This document shows, piece by piece, positions 1-8,638 of a stretch of 64,000 nt of DNA (positions are counted from its first letter, which is position 1; each line of letters opens with the position of its first letter). The position numbers were made by a program, and so were the translations under genes. Under the pieces are notes generated by a model, which was not told the DNA's origin, did no database searches, and saw only the letters and a list, made by a program, of their open reading frames with translations. This DNA is from Loktanella salsilacus (GTDB taxonomy: Bacteria; Pseudomonadota; Alphaproteobacteria; Rhodobacterales; Rhodobacteraceae), in contig NZ_FOTF01000006.1 of assembly GCF_900114485.1 (NCBI RefSeq), positions 62,001-126,000 of the forward strand. The letters are read 5' to 3'.

Positions 1-374
1 TCGGCATGGCGGGCAGCGAGGGGCTGATCGGGATCGCCGGGCGCACCCAGTTGCAGGTAGGTGTAACCGCCAACGCCAAGCAACATGACGCCCACAACGC
101 CCGCAACCGCGATGTTTGCACTGCGCGGCGCGGTGCCTGTGACCTGATGCGTGCGGCTGACGGCCAGCAGACGGCGCGCGATCTCGGCGCGGGCGCGCTC
201 TGCCTCATCGGCGTTCAACACGCCGCGGGTGATGTCGCGGTCGACCTCTTCCAGCTGGCCTTTGTAGATCGCCACCTGCGGGTGGTCATCGCGCGCAACT
301 GCCGGGCGCAGTAACGGCGCCGCAAGTAGCGACGCAAGGCCAAGCGCCATGACAATGCAAATGATCCAGAACAT
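1..374 (-). CDS. ccmI: CcmI, cytochrome c maturation (partial, N-terminus)
   Basis: Only the first 124 codons are in the window; the 3' part lies beyond the left edge. The protein starts MFWIICIVMALG with a membrane segment (about residues 2-22), then a cytoplasmic loop rich in charged residues with the typical CcmI stretch YKGQLEEVDRDITRG, then a second membrane segment (about 88-107). CcmI presents apocytochrome c to the haem ligation machinery. An AAGGGGG ribosome binding site sits 6 bases before the ATG. It is about 28 kb from ccmABCDG and divergent from soxB. The identification rests on the N-terminal CcmI pattern only. Confidence 0.8.
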   Translation of the reverse strand, partial: MFWIICIVMALGLASLLAAPLLRPAVARDDHPQVAIYKGQLEEVDRDITRGVLNADEAERARAEIARRLLAVSRTHQVTGTAPRSANIAVAGVVGVMLLGVGGYTYLQLGAPGDPDQPLAARHA

Positions 375-441
375 GCTGTTCCCCCTTGGGTTCGCGCCTT
401 ACCTAAGCGGTCACGGCCCCTGTGAAAACCCCGCGTAAGGC

Positions 442-560
442 CCCCTGCGACAACGCGGGCATTGCCCAACCGCAGGGGATGTCGCAAACCTCGTCTGTCT
501 TGCCGCTGGCGCACAGCTTCGGTATGTCTGTTTTGTTCAGGAAAGGCGGGTAAGACCCGC
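442..560 (+). promoter_or_regulatory. Structured leader upstream of soxB
   Basis: The 211-base gap between the divergent ccmI and soxB genes holds two hairpins that could form in a soxB leader RNA. The first pairs CCCCTGCG (442-449) with CGCAGGGG (471-478) around a nested GGGC-ATT-GCCC. The second is GCGGGT-AAG-ACCCGC (546-560), ending 10 bases before the soxB Shine-Dalgarno AAGGA (571-575). No known riboswitch class is recognised. The promoters for both genes must also lie in this gap. Confidence 0.35.
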
Positions 561-585
561 ACAGGCCTTGAAGGATTCGAGCCTC

Positions 586-1830
586 ATGAAACGCTATTCC
601 GCCTTTGCCATCGCCCGCGAAGCTTTTCGTCAGCACAGCGGCTGGACCCGCGCATGGGGGCAGGCCGAACCAAAGCCGCGCTATGATGTGATTATCGTCG
701 GTGCTGGCGGCCACGGGCTGGCGACGGCCTACTACCTTGGCAAGAATTTCGGCATCACCAATGTCGCGGTGCTGGAAAAGGGCTGGCTGGGCGGCGGCAA
801 TACGGGCCGCAACACGACGATCATCCGCAGCAACTATCTGCAGGACCCCTCTGCCGCGATCTATGAAAAGGCGCGCAGCCTGTACGAGGGGCTGTCTCAG
901 GACCTGAACTACAACGTCATGTTCAGCCCGCGCGGCGTGATGATGCTGGCGCAAACCCAGCACGAAATCCGCGGCTATCAGCGCACGGTGCATGCCAACA
1001 ACTTGCAGGGCGTGACGACGGAATGGATTAGCCCGGCGCGGGTAAAAGAGCTGTGCCCGATCATGAACATCGACGGCCCACGCTATCCGGTGTTGGGCGC
1101 GTTGTGGCAAGCGCGCGGCGGCACGGCGCGTCATGATGCGGTCGCGTGGGGCTATGCCCGCGCCTGCGCCGATATGGGCATGGACATCATCCAGCAGTGC
1201 GAAGTCACGGGCGTCACGACTGAGGCTGGCAAAGTCACCGGCGTGAACACCACGCGCGGCGATATCAAATGCGGCAAGCTGGGCATGGTCGTCGCAGGCC
1301 ACGCTAGCGTTCTGGCGCAAAAGGCGGGCTTTCAACTGCCCATCGAAAGCGTCGCGTTGCAGGCCTTGGTCAGCGAGCCGATCAAGCCTTGCATGGATGT
1401 CGTCGTCATGGCGAACACGGTGCACGGCTATATGTCCCAGTCCGACAAGGGCGAAATGGTCATCGGCGGCGGCACGGACGGCTATAACAACTATACCCAG
1501 CGCGGCAGTTTCCATCATATCGAAGAAACCGTCCGCGCCTTGGTCGAAACATTCCCCATCGTCGGGCGGTTGAAAATGCTGCGCCAGTGGGGCGGGATTG
1601 TGGACGTGACGGGGGATCGGTCGCCGATCCTGTCGAAAACCCCGGTGGAAGGCATCTTTGTCAACTGCGGCTGGGGCACGGGCGGCTTTAAGGCGATCCC
1701 GGGCTCTGGCTGGGCCATGGCAGAGCTGATGGCCAAGGGCGCATCGCCGCTGACCGAAGAGTTTTCGATGAACCGTTTCCGTCATGGCAAGTTCATCGAC
1801 GAGAGCGTCGCCGCTGGCGTGGCGCATTAA
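586..1830 (+). CDS. soxB: Sarcosine oxidase beta subunit
   Basis: Flavoprotein subunit of heterotetrameric sarcosine oxidase, which demethylates sarcosine to glycine with tetrahydrofolate and O2, giving 5,10-methylene-THF and H2O2. The 414-residue protein begins MKRYSAF, as family members do, carries the FAD-binding GAGGHG motif at 39-44 and the RHDAVAWG stretch whose histidine (about His183) corresponds to the covalent FMN attachment site of characterised SoxB. The ATG is chosen over an in-frame TTG six codons upstream because AAGGA lies 10 bases before it. The other subunits follow downstream but are separated by a small unrelated gene and a terminator. Confidence 0.95.
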   Translation: MKRYSAFAIAREAFRQHSGWTRAWGQAEPKPRYDVIIVGAGGHGLATAYYLGKNFGITNVAVLEKGWLGGGNTGRNTTIIRSNYLQDPSAAIYEKARSLYEGLSQDLNYNVMFSPRGVMMLAQTQHEIRGYQRTVHANNLQGVTTEWISPARVKELCPIMNIDGPRYPVLGALWQARGGTARHDAVAWGYARACADMGMDIIQQCEVTGVTTEAGKVTGVNTTRGDIKCGKLGMVVAGHASVLAQKAGFQLPIESVALQALVSEPIKPCMDVVVMANTVHGYMSQSDKGEMVIGGGTDGYNNYTQRGSFHHIEETVRALVETFPIVGRLKMLRQWGGIVDVTGDRSPILSKTPVEGIFVNCGWGTGGFKAIPGSGWAMAELMAKGASPLTEEFSMNRFRHGKFIDESVAAGVAH

Positions 1831-1945
1831 TCATGCAGTTTAAGAGCATGACGCAAGATCAGCCTGATATTTGTGCAGACCTTGGGAACCAATGGCAAGG
1901 TTGCGACGTTTTGTCGCCAAATAGACCTTATCAGGAGCCCGCAAC

Positions 1946-2275
1946 ATGTCGGACTACAACAACAACACTGACCCAACCCGCCCGAACACGACAAACATCC
2001 ACAACACGACCCCGGTCGTGGAAAAGTCCGGCGGCGGCACAGCCGTCATTCTGGGCATCGTGGTCATCGTTCTTGCCGTTCTGGCATTCTTGTTCTTCGG
2101 CGGCGACGGCGCTGGCACGACAGCCACGACCGACACCTCTGCTGCGGCGACGGCTGATGCTGTTGGCGATGCAGCGGCTAGCACCGCTGACGCCGTTGGC
2201 GACGCAGCTGCTGGCGCAGCCGAAGCGACTGGCAATGCTGCCGAAGGCGCGGCTGACGCGACGACTGGCAACTAA
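1946..2275 (+). CDS. Small single-pass membrane protein, Ala-rich tail
   Basis: Function not recognised. The 109-residue product has an Asn/Thr-rich N-terminus, one strong membrane helix (about 32-52), and an alanine-rich C-terminal tail containing a repeated TADAVGDAA unit and related copies. An AGGAG ribosome binding site precedes the ATG and third positions are G/C biased, so it looks expressed. It lies between soxB and soxD with its own terminator immediately after, so it is not part of a simple sox transcription unit. The tail probably extends into the periplasm and could be a low-complexity spacer. The other open frames over this stretch look like low-complexity shadows. Confidence 0.7.
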   Translation: MSDYNNNTDPTRPNTTNIHNTTPVVEKSGGGTAVILGIVVIVLAVLAFLFFGGDGAGTTATTDTSAAATADAVGDAAASTADAVGDAAAGAAEATGNAAEGAADATTGN

Positions 2276-2300
2276 GGCACTACAGATTATCCGCGACGCT

Positions 2301-2337
2301 AAGGCCGCTCGGTTCCCAATGGGACCGGGCGGCCTTT
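2301..2337 (+). terminator. Rho-independent terminator before soxD
   Basis: Stem AAGGCCGC...GCGGCCTT, extended by a CGGTTCCC/GGGACCG section with one bulge and an AAT loop, followed by a short T-rich run. It sits after the small membrane-protein gene and 34 bases before soxD, implying a separate promoter or read-through for soxDAG. Confidence 0.7.
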
Positions 2338-2371
2338 CGTCGTTTTCGGCCCTCACTTCAAAGGTTATCCC

Positions 2372-2701
2372 ATGCTGATCCTGCATTGCCCGCACTGCGA
2401 CCGGATGGTCGATGAAACCGATCTGCACGCCGGCGGAGAGGCGCATGTGAAACGCTTTGGCCCCGGATCAGAGGCGGAGGAGTTCGAGAACTACCTGTTC
2501 ATGCGCGAAAACCCAAAGGGTGTGCATTTTGAACGCTGGCGTCATGTTTACGGCTGCGGCAAGTGGTTTCTGGCCGCCCGCAACACTGCGACGCTAGAAG
2601 TTTACGGCACCTATTCCGCGCAAACGACGGAGCCGCCGCAAGCGATCCGCGACGCGATATCCGCAAAGCAACCGGGCTGGTCGTGGGGGACATTCCAATG
2701 A
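2372..2701 (+). CDS. soxD: Sarcosine oxidase delta subunit
   Basis: Small zinc-binding subunit of heterotetrameric sarcosine oxidase. The 109-residue protein starts MLILHCPHC, with Cys6 and Cys9 forming the first half of the zinc site, and has RHVYGCGKWF with His58 and Cys62 as the second half, the arrangement expected from known SoxD structures. Length fits the family (about 90-110). AAAGG precedes the start. The stop codon overlaps the soxA start (ATGA), so translation of soxA is probably coupled. Confidence 0.95.
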   Translation: MLILHCPHCDRMVDETDLHAGGEAHVKRFGPGSEAEEFENYLFMRENPKGVHFERWRHVYGCGKWFLAARNTATLEVYGTYSAQTTEPPQAIRDAISAKQPGWSWGTFQ

Positions 2702-5700
2702 GGCTGCGCACAAACGGCAGGCTGGTCGCCAAGAACCGGCCAGTGCATTTTACCTTTAACGGCAAACGGTTACAGGGCTACTCTGGCGACACGCTCGCCT
2801 CTGCCTTGTTGGCGAACGATCAACTGCTGGTCGGCCGCTCGTTCAAATACCACCGCCCACGCGGCCTTGTCGCCGCTGGCGCAGAAGAGCCGAACGCGCT
2901 GGTGGAACTGGGGCGCGGCGACCGGCAGGAACCCAACGCGCGTGTCACGCAGGTCGAACTGTTTGACGGCCTCGCTGCCCGCAGCCAGAACCATTGGCCA
3001 AGCCTTGAATTCGACGTCGGCGTCATCAACGCCAAGCTGTCGCGCTTTTTGCCCGCAGGTTTCTATTACAAGACCTTCATGCAGCCGCAGGCGTTCTGGA
3101 AGCATGTCTATGAGCCGATCATTCGCGCCTCTGCCGGCCTTGGCCGTGCGCCGGAAACCGGCGACGATCACACCTACGAGCACTTTAACGTCACTGTGGA
3201 TGTGCTTGTTGTTGGGGGCGGAATTGCGGGTCTGGCAGCGGCGCTGGCTGCGGGCCGTGCGGGTGCGCGGGTGCTGCTGGTGGAACAAACCTCTGGCTGG
3301 GGTGGCCGGGCTGTTGTGGACCGGCCCAGCATTGAAGGCATCAGTGCGCAGGACTGGGTGAATGCGACGCTGGCAGAGCTGGACGCCATGCCCAACGTCG
3401 ATGTGCGGCTGCGCTGTCAGGGCGCTGGCGTCTTCGATCACGGCTATGCGTTGGCGCACGAACGCCTGACCGACCACGCGCCCAAACAGGGCGGTCCGCG
3501 TCAGCGGCTTTGGCGGATCAGGGCCGGACGCATAGTCACCGCGACGGGCGCGATTGAACGGCCTTTGTCCTTTGCTTACAACGACGTGCCGGGCGTTCTT
3601 CTTGCGGCTGCCCTGCGCGATTACGTCGTAAACTTTGGCGTCGCTGTCGGCGAACGCACTGTGATTGTCACCAATAACGACGACGCCTACCGCACCGCGA
3701 TTGCCCTGCATGACGCAGGGCTAGACGTGCCCGCCGTGATCGACGCACGCACATCTGCGAAGGGCGAGCTGCCAGAGCAAGTGCGCGCCCTTGGCATTAA
3801 AGTGCTGACAAACAGCGGGATCGCATCCGTCGATGGCGGCAAGCGCGTCACCGGCGTGCAGGTCTGCGCGCAGGACGGCGAAGGCACGGTCACGGAAACG
3901 ATCCCCTGCGACTGCGTTGCCATGTCGGGCGGCTGGTCCCCCGTGGTGCACCTGTGGTCCCACTGCGGCGGCAAGCTGGTCTGGGACGAGCCGCATGCCT
4001 TTTTCCGCCCCGACGCGGATCGCCCGCCGCTGGGCGCGGACGGCGAAGGCTTCGTCATCGCGGTTGGCACTGCCAACGGCCATTTGTTCACCGCCGAGGC
4101 GATTGCCGACGGCTTTAGCGCCGGGCGCAAGGCAGCCAAGGTGGCGGGTCATACGCGCAAACCGGGCCAAGCCCCGATGGGCGACGATGTGGCAGAGGAT
4201 GCGCTGACCCCGGTCTGGATCATGCCCGCGCAGGCCCCGTACAAGCTGCGGTCAAAGATGTGGCTGGATTACCAAAACGACGTTAAAGTCAGCGACGTGC
4301 AACTGGCCGCGCAAGAGGGCTTTCAGTCTGTTGAGCACGCCAAGCGATACACCACGCTGGGCATGGCAACGGATCAGGGGAAGTTGAGCAATATCAACGG
4401 ACTCGCGGTGCTTTCTAATGCACTGGGTGAAGCAATCCCGCGAGTCGGCACTACGACCTTCCGTCCGCCTTATACACCGCTACCGCTAGCCGCGATCACA
4501 GGTGTGGCGCGGGACGAGCTGTTCCAGCCGATCCGCAAAACGCCGGTCCACGCATGGCACGATGCGCAGGGTGCAGAGTTCGAGCCTGTCGGCCAATGGC
4601 GCAGGCCCTATGCCTATCCGCGCGGGGACGAGACAGCGCATGACGCGGTCACGCGCGAGGTGGTGAACACCCGCGAAAACGTCGGCCTGCTGGACGCGTC
4701 CACCCTTGGCAAGTTGATCGTCAAAGGGCCGGACGCGGGCAAGTTTCTGGACATGATGTATACCAACATGATGTCCAATCTGGCCGTCGGCAAATGCCGC
4801 TATGGTCTGATGTGCAGCGAAAACGGCTTCTTGATGGACGACGGTGTTGTCGCCCGGATGGATGACGACACCTGGCTTTGCCACACCACCACCGGCGGCG
4901 CTGATCGTATTTTGGCGCATATGGAAGACTGGCTGCAGTGCGAATGGTGGGATTGGCAGGTCTATGTGGCCAATGTCACCGAGCAATACGCTCAATTTGC
5001 TGTCGTTGGCCCCAAGGCACGGCAGCTGTTGCAGGCGATTGGCGGCATGGCGCTGACCAAGGATGACCTGCCGTTTATGCAATGGGCAAGCGGGCAGATT
5101 GGCGGCTTTGACGTGCGGGTGTTCCGCATCAGTTTCTCTGGCGAGTTGTCGTATGAAATCGCCGTCGCCGCGGGCCAAGGGGCTGCGTTCTGGGATATGC
5201 TGGTCAAACAGGGCGAGGCTTTCGGCCTGATGCCCTACGGGACAGAGGCGCTGCACGTCCTGCGGGCCGAAAAGGGCTTTATCATGATCGGTGATGAAAC
5301 CGATGGTACGGTCATTCCGCAGGACTTGAATCTGAACTGGGCGATTTCCAAGAAAAAGGACGACTTTTTGGGCAAGCGCGGCCAGCTGCGCAGCCATATG
5401 GTCGACCCGGATCGCTGGAAACTGGTCGGGCTGGAAACAGTGGATGGCTCGGTCTTGGCAGACGGCGCTTATGCGGTGGCAGAGGGCGTAAATGCCAATG
5501 GCCAGCGCAACACCCAAGGACGCGTCACATCGACCTATTATTCGCCGACGCTGAAAAAGGGCATCGCGATGGGGCTGGTGAAACACGGCCCCACCCGCAT
5601 GGGCGAAGTGATCGCCTTTACCAAAGAGGGCGGCGGGTTTGTCGATGCGCGCATCGTCGATCCGGTGTTCTATGACAAGGACGGAGAGAAGCAGAATGTC

Positions 5701-5703
5701 TGA
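2698..5703 (+). CDS. soxA: Sarcosine oxidase alpha subunit
   Basis: Large subunit (1001 residues) that binds NAD and tetrahydrofolate. An N-terminal 2Fe-2S-like fold without cluster (about 10-100, with YHRPRG) is followed by a Rossmann NAD-binding domain with VGGGIAGLAAAL near residue 172, and by a C-terminal aminomethyltransferase (GCV_T-like) domain from about residue 610 that should bind folate. The start is the ATG overlapping the soxD stop; an upstream in-frame start at 2563 would run through soxD and is rejected. soxG overlaps its last codons. Confidence 0.95.
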   Translation: MRLRTNGRLVAKNRPVHFTFNGKRLQGYSGDTLASALLANDQLLVGRSFKYHRPRGLVAAGAEEPNALVELGRGDRQEPNARVTQVELFDGLAARSQNHWPSLEFDVGVINAKLSRFLPAGFYYKTFMQPQAFWKHVYEPIIRASAGLGRAPETGDDHTYEHFNVTVDVLVVGGGIAGLAAALAAGRAGARVLLVEQTSGWGGRAVVDRPSIEGISAQDWVNATLAELDAMPNVDVRLRCQGAGVFDHGYALAHERLTDHAPKQGGPRQRLWRIRAGRIVTATGAIERPLSFAYNDVPGVLLAAALRDYVVNFGVAVGERTVIVTNNDDAYRTAIALHDAGLDVPAVIDARTSAKGELPEQVRALGIKVLTNSGIASVDGGKRVTGVQVCAQDGEGTVTETIPCDCVAMSGGWSPVVHLWSHCGGKLVWDEPHAFFRPDADRPPLGADGEGFVIAVGTANGHLFTAEAIADGFSAGRKAAKVAGHTRKPGQAPMGDDVAEDALTPVWIMPAQAPYKLRSKMWLDYQNDVKVSDVQLAAQEGFQSVEHAKRYTTLGMATDQGKLSNINGLAVLSNALGEAIPRVGTTTFRPPYTPLPLAAITGVARDELFQPIRKTPVHAWHDAQGAEFEPVGQWRRPYAYPRGDETAHDAVTREVVNTRENVGLLDASTLGKLIVKGPDAGKFLDMMYTNMMSNLAVGKCRYGLMCSENGFLMDDGVVARMDDDTWLCHTTTGGADRILAHMEDWLQCEWWDWQVYVANVTEQYAQFAVVGPKARQLLQAIGGMALTKDDLPFMQWASGQIGGFDVRVFRISFSGELSYEIAVAAGQGAAFWDMLVKQGEAFGLMPYGTEALHVLRAEKGFIMIGDETDGTVIPQDLNLNWAISKKKDDFLGKRGQLRSHMVDPDRWKLVGLETVDGSVLADGAYAVAEGVNANGQRNTQGRVTSTYYSPTLKKGIAMGLVKHGPTRMGEVIAFTKEGGGFVDARIVDPVFYDKDGEKQNV

Positions 5704-6271
5704 TCCCATCAGCGCCCTTAGCCTGCGGGCCACGCACGGCAGCGTCCAAGTCAGCGATACCGGCGTGCACGGCATGATCACCCTGCGCGGCGATCTGGCG
5801 TCCTCGAAAATCCGGTCGCTTTGCAAGGATTTGGTTGGCTTGCCAGCCCCTGCGCCGCGTGAAGTGCAGGTCAAAGGCGACGCCGCCGTGCTGTGGATGT
5901 CCCCGGACGAGCTGCTGTTCGTGCTGCCTTATGGCAGTGTGGCGGATAGTTTGGCCCGCATCGCCAAAGTGCTGAAAGGCCAGCATCATCTGGCGGTCGA
6001 CGTCTCTGATGCGCGCACCATGCTGCGGGTGGACGGGCCGTTCGCCCGCGAAGTCATCGCCAAGCTGGCCCCCGTTGATCTGTACCCCGGCGCATTCGGC
6101 GAAGGCCAAGTGCTGCGGTCCAGACTCGGGCAGATCGCGGCGGCTTTTTGGATGAGCGGTCCGCAAACGTTTGAAGTCATCTGTTTCCGCTCTGTTGCCG
6201 AATATGCCTTTGATTTGCTGGCTGCATCGGCGGCTGCGGGGCCAGTTGGGCACTTTCCACGCGGAACTTGA
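5696..6271 (+). CDS. soxG: Sarcosine oxidase gamma subunit
   Basis: The 191-residue product begins MSDPISAL and shows the GCV_T-like fold typical of SoxG, the fourth subunit of heterotetrameric sarcosine oxidase (WMSPDELLFVLP, DVSDARTMLRVDGP). The ATG lies inside the last codons of soxA (8-base overlap) with GGAGAG upstream, so the two are translationally coupled. Length matches the family (about 180-200). Confidence 0.92.
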   Translation: MSDPISALSLRATHGSVQVSDTGVHGMITLRGDLASSKIRSLCKDLVGLPAPAPREVQVKGDAAVLWMSPDELLFVLPYGSVADSLARIAKVLKGQHHLAVDVSDARTMLRVDGPFAREVIAKLAPVDLYPGAFGEGQVLRSRLGQIAAAFWMSGPQTFEVICFRSVAEYAFDLLAASAAAGPVGHFPRGT

Positions 6272-6352
6272 TCCGCTTTCAGGGGTTGACCCTGCAGCTA
6301 ATCGCGCTTCCATTCGCGGCAGCGAAATACACTTTATAAAAGGGGTCACATC

Positions 6353-6952
6353 ATGGCTTTTGAACTTCCCGATCTTCCCTACGCCCACGACGCGCTGGCA
6401 TCCAAGGGCATGTCCGCAGAGACGCTGGAGTATCACCACGATATCCACCACAAAGCCTATGTCGACAACGCCAACAAGCTGTTGATTGCCTCTGAATACG
6501 AAGGCATGTCGCTGGAAGACGCGATTACCAGCACCTACCAGTCCGGTGCCGTGGCGCAGAGCGGTCTATTCAACAACCTGTCGCAACTGTGGAACCACAA
6601 CCAGTTCTGGGAAATGATGACCCCCGACACTAAGGCAATGCCAAGCGAGCTAGAGCTGGCACTGGCCGAAAGCTTTGGGTCCGTACAGAAGTTTAAGGAC
6701 GAGTTCGCGGCTGCTGGTGCCGGTCAGTTCGGCTCTGGCTGGGCATGGCTGGTCAAGGACACCGATGGCGGCCTGAAGATCACCAAGACTGAAAACGGCG
6801 TGAACCCGCTGTGCTTTGGTCAGACCGCGCTGCTGGGCTGCGACGTGTGGGAACACTCCTACTACATCGACTTCCGCAACAAGCGTCCGGCTTACCTGAC
6901 CAACTTCCTCGACAACCTGGTAAACTGGGAAAACGTCGCGGGCCGGATGTAA
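6353..6952 (+). CDS. sodB: Superoxide dismutase, Fe type
   Basis: Converts superoxide to O2 and H2O2 in the cytoplasm. The 199-residue sequence contains all four metal ligands of the Fe/Mn family: His28 (YHHD), His82 (LWNH), Asp164 and His168 (DVWEHSYY). Features such as AQSGLFNNLSQLWNHNQFW resemble the iron branch, though iron versus cambialistic use cannot be settled by eye. An AAGGGG site precedes the ATG. It stands alone between soxG and a terminator, and its product could help with oxidant stress next to an H2O2-producing oxidase. Confidence 0.95.
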   Translation: MAFELPDLPYAHDALASKGMSAETLEYHHDIHHKAYVDNANKLLIASEYEGMSLEDAITSTYQSGAVAQSGLFNNLSQLWNHNQFWEMMTPDTKAMPSELELALAESFGSVQKFKDEFAAAGAGQFGSGWAWLVKDTDGGLKITKTENGVNPLCFGQTALLGCDVWEHSYYIDFRNKRPAYLTNFLDNLVNWENVAGRM

Positions 6953-6973
6953 TTCGCCTGCACTTAGACTAAC

Positions 6974-7004
6974 AAGGGCCCGCGTTTTGTGCGCGGGCCT
7001 TTTG
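6974..7004 (+). terminator. Terminator of sodB
   Basis: Hairpin GGCCCGCG-TTTTGTG-CGCGGGCC followed by TTTT, 17 bases after the sodB stop. The next gene starts only 15 bases further on. Confidence 0.85.
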
Positions 7005-7018
7005 CTTTGGATGATGCC

Positions 7019-7999
7019 ATGACCGACGTAAGCCTGCCCACCTTTGATGAAATCGCCGCTGCCGCCGCCGACATCGCGGCAGAGACGATCCGCACGCCTG
7101 TGCTTTCCCTGACCTCTGACCGCTGGCGCGGGATTTTGCCGGATGCGGCTAGCATCACGGTCAAGCTAGAGCTGTTTCAGCAGGCCGGATCGTTCAAGGC
7201 GCGCGGTGTTTTGCTGGGCCTGCGTCGGCTCGACGCGGTGCAGCGGCGCGTTGGCGTGGTGGCAGCGTCTGGCGGCAATCACGCGCTGGCGGTCAGCTGG
7301 GCGGCGCAGGCGGCAGGCGTCAGCGCCCGGATCGCCATGCCATCCACGGTGGACCCGCTGCGTATCGAAGGTTGCCGCGCGATGGGGGCCGAAGTCACGC
7401 TGTGCGACGACATGCCCGCCGCCTTTGCCGAAATGGACCGCGTTGTCGCGCAAGAGGGACGCGCGATCCTGCATCCGTTTGACGGCGCGCATATGACCCT
7501 TGGCGCGGCCGTCTGCGGCGCGGAATACGCGGCCCAAGCCCCCCAGATTGACACGCTGGTCGTGCCTGTGGGCGGCGGCGGCTTGATCGGCGGGCTGGGG
7601 CATGGGTTTAAACTGGCGAACCCTGCTGTGCAGGTGATCGGGGTGGAACCGACCGGCGCTGACAGCATGACTCGCAGCCTTGCGGCAGGCCATCCGGTTG
7701 CGCTGGACAAGATCGCCACGATTGCTGACAGCCTGAGTGCACCCAAGGCGATGCCTTATTCCTTTGCCGTGGCGCAGCAGGTTGTGGACCGCATGGTGCA
7801 CGTGACGGACGCGCAGATGCGCGCCGGCATGGGGCATTACATGGACGTGCTGCGTCTGCTGGCGGAACCCGCCTGCGCCGCGTCCCTTGCCGCAATCTGC
7901 GGGCCGCTGCGGGATGAATTGGCTGGAAAGCATGTGGGCATCATCGCCTGCGGGTCCAATGTGTCTGTGGCGCGGTGGCAGACGGTGATGGCCGGGTAG
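7019..7999 (+). CDS. Threonine/serine dehydratase (PLP fold type II)
   Basis: The 326-residue protein has the Schiff-base lysine in AGSFKARG (Lys60), the substrate-carboxylate loop SGGNHA (84-89) and the phosphate-binding loop GGGGLIGG (185-192). This is the single-domain form without the C-terminal ACT-like regulatory domain of IlvA, so a catabolic or promiscuous L-threonine/L-serine ammonia-lyase is likely. An ectoine-degradation EutB-type role is possible, but no ectoine genes are nearby. The ATG has no clear ribosome binding site because it follows the sodB terminator closely. Confidence 0.85.
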   Translation: MTDVSLPTFDEIAAAAADIAAETIRTPVLSLTSDRWRGILPDAASITVKLELFQQAGSFKARGVLLGLRRLDAVQRRVGVVAASGGNHALAVSWAAQAAGVSARIAMPSTVDPLRIEGCRAMGAEVTLCDDMPAAFAEMDRVVAQEGRAILHPFDGAHMTLGAAVCGAEYAAQAPQIDTLVVPVGGGGLIGGLGHGFKLANPAVQVIGVEPTGADSMTRSLAAGHPVALDKIATIADSLSAPKAMPYSFAVAQQVVDRMVHVTDAQMRAGMGHYMDVLRLLAEPACAASLAAICGPLRDELAGKHVGIIACGSNVSVARWQTVMAG

Positions 8000-8062
8000 G
8001 GCGGAACAATGCGCCCGCGCGGATCGTTGGTTTCCCAAGTGATAACCAAAGGAGATCCGAGC

Positions 8063-8515
8063 ATGACACAGATCAAAAATGGCACATGGGTTGTGGTGGC
8101 TGATGGCGAAAAGGCACTCTTTTTGCGCAACATCACCGACGGGACCAACCCAAACCTAGAGGTGATCCGCAAAGAAGAGCAGGATAACCCCAAGGATATC
8201 GACCAATCCGCCAACCGCCCCGGCCGCGTTGGCCAATCCGCCAATCCGGGCAAGTCGGCCTATGACGACACCGATTGGCACGAGCTGGCCAAGGACCGCT
8301 TTGCCGCCGATCTGGCAGATATCCTGTATGAACGCGCCCATAAGGGCAAATTCGACAGCCTTGTGCTGGTCGCCAGCCCCGGCGTGCTGGGCGAATTGCG
8401 CGGGCAGTTGCATCAGGAAGTCACCGACAAAATCGTCGGAGAGATCCCCAAGACCCTGACCAACCATCCGGTCAAGGATATCGAGGACATCGTGAAGGCC
8501 GACCTCGTCGCCTAA
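8063..8515 (+). CDS. Host attachment family protein
   Basis: The 150-residue protein starts MTQIKNGTWVVVADGEKA and matches the 'protein required for attachment to host cells' family (Pfam Host_attach): WVVVADGEKALFL at the N-terminus, a middle linker, and FDSLVLVASPGVLGELRGQL near the C-terminus. The fold resembles the eRF1/ribosome-associated alpha-beta domain; the biochemical role is not established. A strong AAAGGAGAT lies before the ATG. An earlier in-frame start at 8009 lacks such a signal. It is monocistronic and ends at a terminator. Confidence 0.85.
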   Translation: MTQIKNGTWVVVADGEKALFLRNITDGTNPNLEVIRKEEQDNPKDIDQSANRPGRVGQSANPGKSAYDDTDWHELAKDRFAADLADILYERAHKGKFDSLVLVASPGVLGELRGQLHQEVTDKIVGEIPKTLTNHPVKDIEDIVKADLVA

Positions 8516-8541
8516 ACCGACCTTGTCGCACCAACAGATCA

Positions 8542-8578
8542 GAGGCCGCCTGCGAAACACGCGGGCGGCCTTGTCGTT
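8542..8578 (+). terminator. Terminator after the host-attachment gene
   Basis: Stem AGGCCGCCTGCG with CGCGGGCGGCCT around AAACA, followed by TTGTCGTTT. Typical Rhodobacteraceae GGCCGCC hairpin with a weak T run. Confidence 0.75.
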
Positions 8579-8638
8579 TCGCCTTGTGACCGCCGCCGAT
8601 TTCGAAGCAGATGGGCGCGACTGATCAAGGCCATTCCC

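Noticed and set aside
442-560. Glycine riboswitch before soxB
   Set aside because: The conserved tandem glycine-aptamer core is not recognisable; only generic hairpins are visible.
403-1827. Open frame antisense to soxB
   Set aside because: It is opposite a canonical soxB with cofactor motifs; no family pattern is visible in it.
1833-2378. Alternative open frame over the small membrane-protein gene
   Set aside because: It is Thr/Arg/Ser-rich low-complexity sequence without a ribosome binding site, while the other frame has AGGAG and a proper membrane helix.
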